DNA of 18,169 nucleotides from Nitrososphaerales archaeon TH5895 (GTDB taxonomy: Archaea; Thermoproteota; Nitrososphaeria; Nitrososphaerales; Nitrososphaeraceae): assembly GCA_014523695.1 (NCBI GenBank), contig JAATVS010000113.1, positions 1-18,169 of the forward strand, written 5' to 3'. The notes below the pieces were generated by a model. It was given only the letters and a program-made list of their open reading frames with translations, was not told the origin of the DNA and did not search any database. Positions 15,666 to 18,169 of this stretch are shown here, piece after piece; the first letter of the stretch is position 1; each line of letters begins with the position of its first letter. The translations under genes were made by a program, and so were the position numbers.

Positions 15666-16085
15666 CTACTCGACAATTATCTTTAGTTCTGCTGCTGTGG
15701 CTGGGTTTTGTAGCTTTAACACCACTTCTCTTGGTATATCGAAAGAGGCTTTGTTGCAAAGCACGCATAGAGTTCGAGGGCATACGTAGTTACTCCTTCT
15801 GATGACAATGTCGTGTTCGTGTGACAACGTCAAGCGCTGATCTGTGAAACCATGCATCCTAAAGATCTGCTCGTCTACTTTAATTTCAAGATTCACCCTT
15901 CTCCCACTTTCACTGAACCTTGCCTTAAACTCCTTATCAAAATCATTACACGCCTTGCTTGCAGAGACTCCAGCTATACAATCTCCCCTCGTGCTTACTG
16001 AAACCGCTTTTGTAATCTCGATTGTTTTATTGTGGAGGCACCGTATGTTCCTATGACCTATAAAAGTCACCCTCTCCTCCTTCAT
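15666..16085 (-). CDS. DUF371 family protein
   Basis: A 139-residue soluble protein of the archaeal DUF371 family, function unknown. Family marks are the N-terminal FIGHRNIR at 8-15, the block VSTRGDCIAGVSASKAC at 30-46 and the C-terminal DIVIRRSNYVCPRTLCVLCNKAS at 92-114 that leads into a short helix DIPREVV. Three cysteines cluster in that last block (Cys102, Cys107, Cys110) and two more sit in the RGDC block (Cys36, Cys46). The family normally has Asp/Ala-like residues at some of the C-terminal positions as I recall it, so the cluster may be lineage-specific. It is divergent from psmA. A TATA box lies 26-28 nt before the ATG, so the start is well supported. Confidence 0.82.
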   Translation of the reverse strand: MKEERVTFIGHRNIRCLHNKTIEITKAVSVSTRGDCIAGVSASKACNDFDKEFKARFSESGRRVNLEIKVDEQIFRMHGFTDQRLTLSHEHDIVIRRSNYVCPRTLCVLCNKASFDIPREVVLKLQNPATAAELKIIVE

Positions 16086-16108
16086 AATATAAGTTTGACT
16101 TGCGTGAT

Positions 16109-16118
16109 CATATATAAG
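16109..16118 (-). promoter_or_regulatory. TATA box of the DUF371 gene
   Basis: On the minus strand it reads CTTATATATG, centred about 28 nt before the ATG at 16085, predicting a leaderless mRNA. It stands back to back with the psmA promoter in an 82-nt divergent region. Confidence 0.55.
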
Positions 16119-16130
16119 TGACCCAAGGTA

Positions 16131-16140
16131 AATTTAAATT
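16131..16140 (+). promoter_or_regulatory. TATA box of psmA
   Basis: The palindromic AATTTAAATT is centred about 32 nt before the TTG start at 16168, predicting a leader of only a few bases. Confidence 0.5.
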
Positions 16141-16167
16141 GAACTCATCTAAGTAGATTAGAATGAA

Positions 16168-16905
16168 TTGTTACCAGCAGCAGCGGGATATGATAGAGCT
16201 ATCACAGTTTTCTCTCCTGATGGGAGGCTTTACCAGGTAGAATATGCAATAGAGACAGTTAGAAGAGGGACTCTTGCAGTTGGATTGAAGTATAATGGAG
16301 GGGTCATCCTCGCGGTTGAAGAAAAGACCCGAAAATTGCAAATTTCAAACGTTACGCAGAAAATATTTCAAGTTGACGATCACATTGGCGTTGCTGCAGC
16401 GGGCTATATCCCAGATGCAAGGTCACAAGTGGATCATGCGAGATTTTTTGCACAAAGTAATAGATTGATATATGATGAACCTGTCGATGTGGAAGGCGTG
16501 GCCAAGAATATTGCAGATATGGCGCAACAATTTACACAATACGCTGGTGTAAGACCATTCGGCGTGGCCCTCATTTTGGCAGGGGTTGATGAAACTGGCG
16601 CGTCACTATATTTGACTGACCCTAGCGGAACATATATCGGATATGATGCGGTTGCGATTGGCGCAGGAAGTGATCAGGTCACTGAATACTTGGAAAAGAG
16701 CTATAAGATGGACATCAGTCTGGAAGAGTGTGGATCTCTTGCCATTGAGTCAATTTATTTGGTGAGCGAAGATAAGAACAGCACCAGGAATATCAAAATG
16801 GCTGTCATAGATACAAACACCAAAACGATGAGGAAAGTCTTAGATGAAGAGCTCGAAGGCTATGCCAAGTTAGCCAAGCAAAGAGAAGCCTCGAAGGGCC
16901 AGTGA
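16168..16905 (+). CDS. psmA: 20S proteasome alpha subunit
   Basis: Forms the outer heptameric rings of the archaeal 20S proteasome, which gate substrate entry to the catalytic beta rings. The 245-residue length is normal. The alpha-type signature GYDRAITVFSPDGRLYQVEYA occupies 7-27, with the gate residues YDR at 8-10; RRGTLAVGL follows at 32-40, and Lys65 in VTQKIFQVD corresponds to the pocket lysine that accepts the C-termini of activator ATPases such as PAN. The usual alpha DPSGTY and the GAGSDQVTEYLE segment are present. The start is TTG; an ATG at 16164 is out of frame. A 17-nt gap leads to the thioredoxin-fold gene, so they are probably cotranscribed. No beta subunit gene is in the window. 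Confidence 0.95.
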   Translation: MLPAAAGYDRAITVFSPDGRLYQVEYAIETVRRGTLAVGLKYNGGVILAVEEKTRKLQISNVTQKIFQVDDHIGVAAAGYIPDARSQVDHARFFAQSNRLIYDEPVDVEGVAKNIADMAQQFTQYAGVRPFGVALILAGVDETGASLYLTDPSGTYIGYDAVAIGAGSDQVTEYLEKSYKMDISLEECGSLAIESIYLVSEDKNSTRNIKMAVIDTNTKTMRKVLDEELEGYAKLAKQREASKGQ

Positions 16906-16922
16906 ATCTAGCTACGTAAACT

Positions 16923-17597
16923 ATGGATGCGATCTTGGATTCGCTTATCGGGAAAAGAGCGCCGAATTTAAGAATTGGCGAGTGGGTTCAAGGAGTACCG
17001 ACTAATATAGATAAAGAAAAAAGTAAAGTCGTAGTAGTTGAGGTCTTCCAAGTTAACTGTCCCGGTTGTTTCTTGCATGGTATACCGGAAGTTATTGGTG
17101 TCTACAACAACACTGACAAAAGCGAGGTTAAAGTTTTAGGAATAGCTACTGCTTTTGAGGACTATGATAAAAATACATTAGATAACTTGAGACTACTTCT
17201 AACAAAGGGCGAGGTGATCGGTGAAACGTTGCGTGCCCTTCGCATGTACGGCAGAGTGGAGAACGGAAACAAACTCCCCTATACCATACCGCATCCTGTC
17301 GCCATGGATGCCCTAATAAGAACCTCGGGCAAGGTTCAGGAAAAGCAGGTCCTAGATTTTCTTGAAGAAAACGTAAGCGGCTACCAGACCTATAGCAAGC
17401 AGGACAAACTAATGCTTTTTGAGCGCGCAAAGCAATACTTGGGATCCAAGGAGTATTCAGCCCTTACATTCGAGGAGTACAAGCTCAAAGGAACCCCTTC
17501 GACTATTCTTATAGATCGACAAGGCTTGGTACGGGATATCTCCTTTGGCGCTGACGGAGGACTACAATCCAAAGTCAATTTATTACTAAAAGAATAG
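16923..17597 (+). CDS. Thioredoxin-fold redox protein (TlpA/redoxin-like) with CPGC motif
   Basis: A 224-residue protein without signal peptide, so cytosolic. The N-terminus LIGKRAPNLRIGEWVQG resembles the opening of AhpC/TlpA-type proteins; the active-site CPGC is at 46-49 in VFQVNCPGCFLHGIPE and the cis-proline is Pro192 in KGTPSTILIDRQG. About 100 residues, largely helical, are inserted between the CxxC strand and the cis-Pro strand, more than in thioredoxin. It should act as a dithiol-disulfide reductase or a two-Cys peroxide reductase; the partner is unknown. It lies 17 nt after psmA and its TAG is immediately followed by the ATG of the SPOUT methyltransferase, so all three are likely one operon. 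A functional link to the proteasome is not shown by the sequence. Confidence 0.85.
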   Translation: MDAILDSLIGKRAPNLRIGEWVQGVPTNIDKEKSKVVVVEVFQVNCPGCFLHGIPEVIGVYNNTDKSEVKVLGIATAFEDYDKNTLDNLRLLLTKGEVIGETLRALRMYGRVENGNKLPYTIPHPVAMDALIRTSGKVQEKQVLDFLEENVSGYQTYSKQDKLMLFERAKQYLGSKEYSALTFEEYKLKGTPSTILIDRQGLVRDISFGADGGLQSKVNLLLKE

Positions 17598-18169
17598 ATG
17601 GAATCTCCAATTCCTTCTCTGTCCGTAGCAATCCCTGATTCATCGCTAATCGATTCGAAATCGCTTCTGGAAAAGAGTCTACGGGTAGCTCAGTTCGCTC
17701 GCTCCTTTTCTATTTTTCGAGTCGAAACAGTTTACGTCTACCATGATGTATCCTCAAGCGTTCGCAAAGACGATCTTACATTGATTACGCTACTGCTTGA
17801 ATATCTTGACACGCCTCAATATTTGAGGAAATTGATATATCCTAAAATGAAACTGCTACAGTACGCCGGGATGCTTACTCCCATACAGTCCCCTCACCAC
17901 AAGAAATTCATAAGGGCATCGGAGGTCCAAGGCGGAGAAACTAGAGTTGGGGTTTTGATGAGGGATGGGGGGACTTGGGTTGTGGATGTCGGTCTAGATC
18001 GGACCATTCCTTTTATAGGCTCTGCGGCAATCAGGCGAAAGGCAAATTTTAAGTTGTCAGTGCAAAAAGGGCATCTGGTTGCCGAAGAAATCCATGGAAA
18101 AGTAAGAGACACACAATATTGGGGCTATCATATAAATTGTATTCAAACTTTGTTAGAAATCACAAAAGG
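17598..18169 (+). CDS. SPOUT-class RNA methyltransferase, 5' part (DUF171/SPOUT1-like)
   Basis: The window ends inside this gene after 190 codons. The readable part begins SLSVAIPDSSLIDSKSLLEK at 7-26, continues AQFARSFSIFRVETVYVYHD at 31-50 and holds the family block PQYLRKLIYPKMKLLQYAGM at 73-92 followed by TPIQSPHH. This matches the archaeal putative RNA methyltransferase related to eukaryotic SPOUT1/CENP-32, reported to modify uridine N3 in rRNA. A beta-barrel-like insertion (about 106-168) splits the SPOUT fold as in that family. The knot with the AdoMet site lies beyond the edge. The ATG follows the previous stop with no gap, suggesting translational coupling. In many archaea this gene precedes rpl3, which would lie just to the right. 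Confidence 0.88.
   Translation, partial: MESPIPSLSVAIPDSSLIDSKSLLEKSLRVAQFARSFSIFRVETVYVYHDVSSSVRKDDLTLITLLLEYLDTPQYLRKLIYPKMKLLQYAGMLTPIQSPHHKKFIRASEVQGGETRVGVLMRDGGTWVVDVGLDRTIPFIGSAAIRRKANFKLSVQKGHLVAEEIHGKVRDTQYWGYHINCIQTLLEITK

Noticed and set aside
1..18169. Mobile elements, CRISPR arrays, toxin-antitoxin or defence genes
   Set aside because: No transposase, integrase, spaced direct repeats, or defence-type domains were seen. The lone PIN domain belongs to the PINA ATPase, not to a VapC toxin.

Overview
The window looks like chromosomal core DNA from an ammonia-oxidising-type archaeon (Nitrososphaeria/Thaumarchaeota, most like Nitrososphaerales). The reasons are the archaeal-only gene set (a ThiD-ThiN fusion, a PINA-type PIN-ATPase-KH protein, a DUF371 protein, the proteasome alpha subunit, a DUF6659-like protein), TATA-like boxes centred about 26-35 nt upstream of many start codons (leaderless or very short leaders), and frequent GTG/TTG starts. 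The lineage is inferred from gene content; no rRNA is present.

Layout. 1-2300 (+): thiDN (thiamine) and a sugar-phosphate nucleotidyltransferase, each with its own TATA-like box. 2300-2790: a poorly coding stretch holding one doubtful small ORF (+) and a possible decayed coding remnant (-). 2789-4292 (-): a GalT-like HIT-superfamily uridylyltransferase followed by a four-helix membrane protein, probably one transcript. 4439-6268 (-): PINA, divergent from an SDR oxidoreductase (6406-7164, +). 7234-7662 (-): DUF6659-like protein.

7776-15636 is a purine biosynthesis region in three transcriptional blocks: purK-purE (+); purS, purQ-purL and purF (-); and, after a tRNA-Thr(UGU) gene, purC (+). 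Together these encode the first step (PurF), the FGAM synthase complex (PurS+PurQ+PurL), AIR carboxylation through N5-CAIR (PurK+PurE) and SAICAR synthesis (PurC). PurD, PurN/PurT, PurM, PurB and the last IMP steps are not in the window.

15666-18169: a DUF371 protein (-) divergent from psmA (+), which is followed closely by a CPGC thioredoxin-fold protein and the start of a SPOUT RNA methyltransferase that runs off the right edge. In many archaea this methyltransferase lies next to the ribosomal protein L3 operon.

I found no mobile element, CRISPR array, phage gene or defence island. Most of the window is ordinary core metabolism. The points most worth a second look are the Gln-to-Asn change after the HPH motif of the GalT-like enzyme together with a start-stop codon pair abutting its TTG start, two strong inverted repeats between purS and tRNA-Thr, the possible decayed gene around 2.4-2.6 kb, and the uncharacterised families (DUF371, DUF6659-like, the 150-residue membrane protein).
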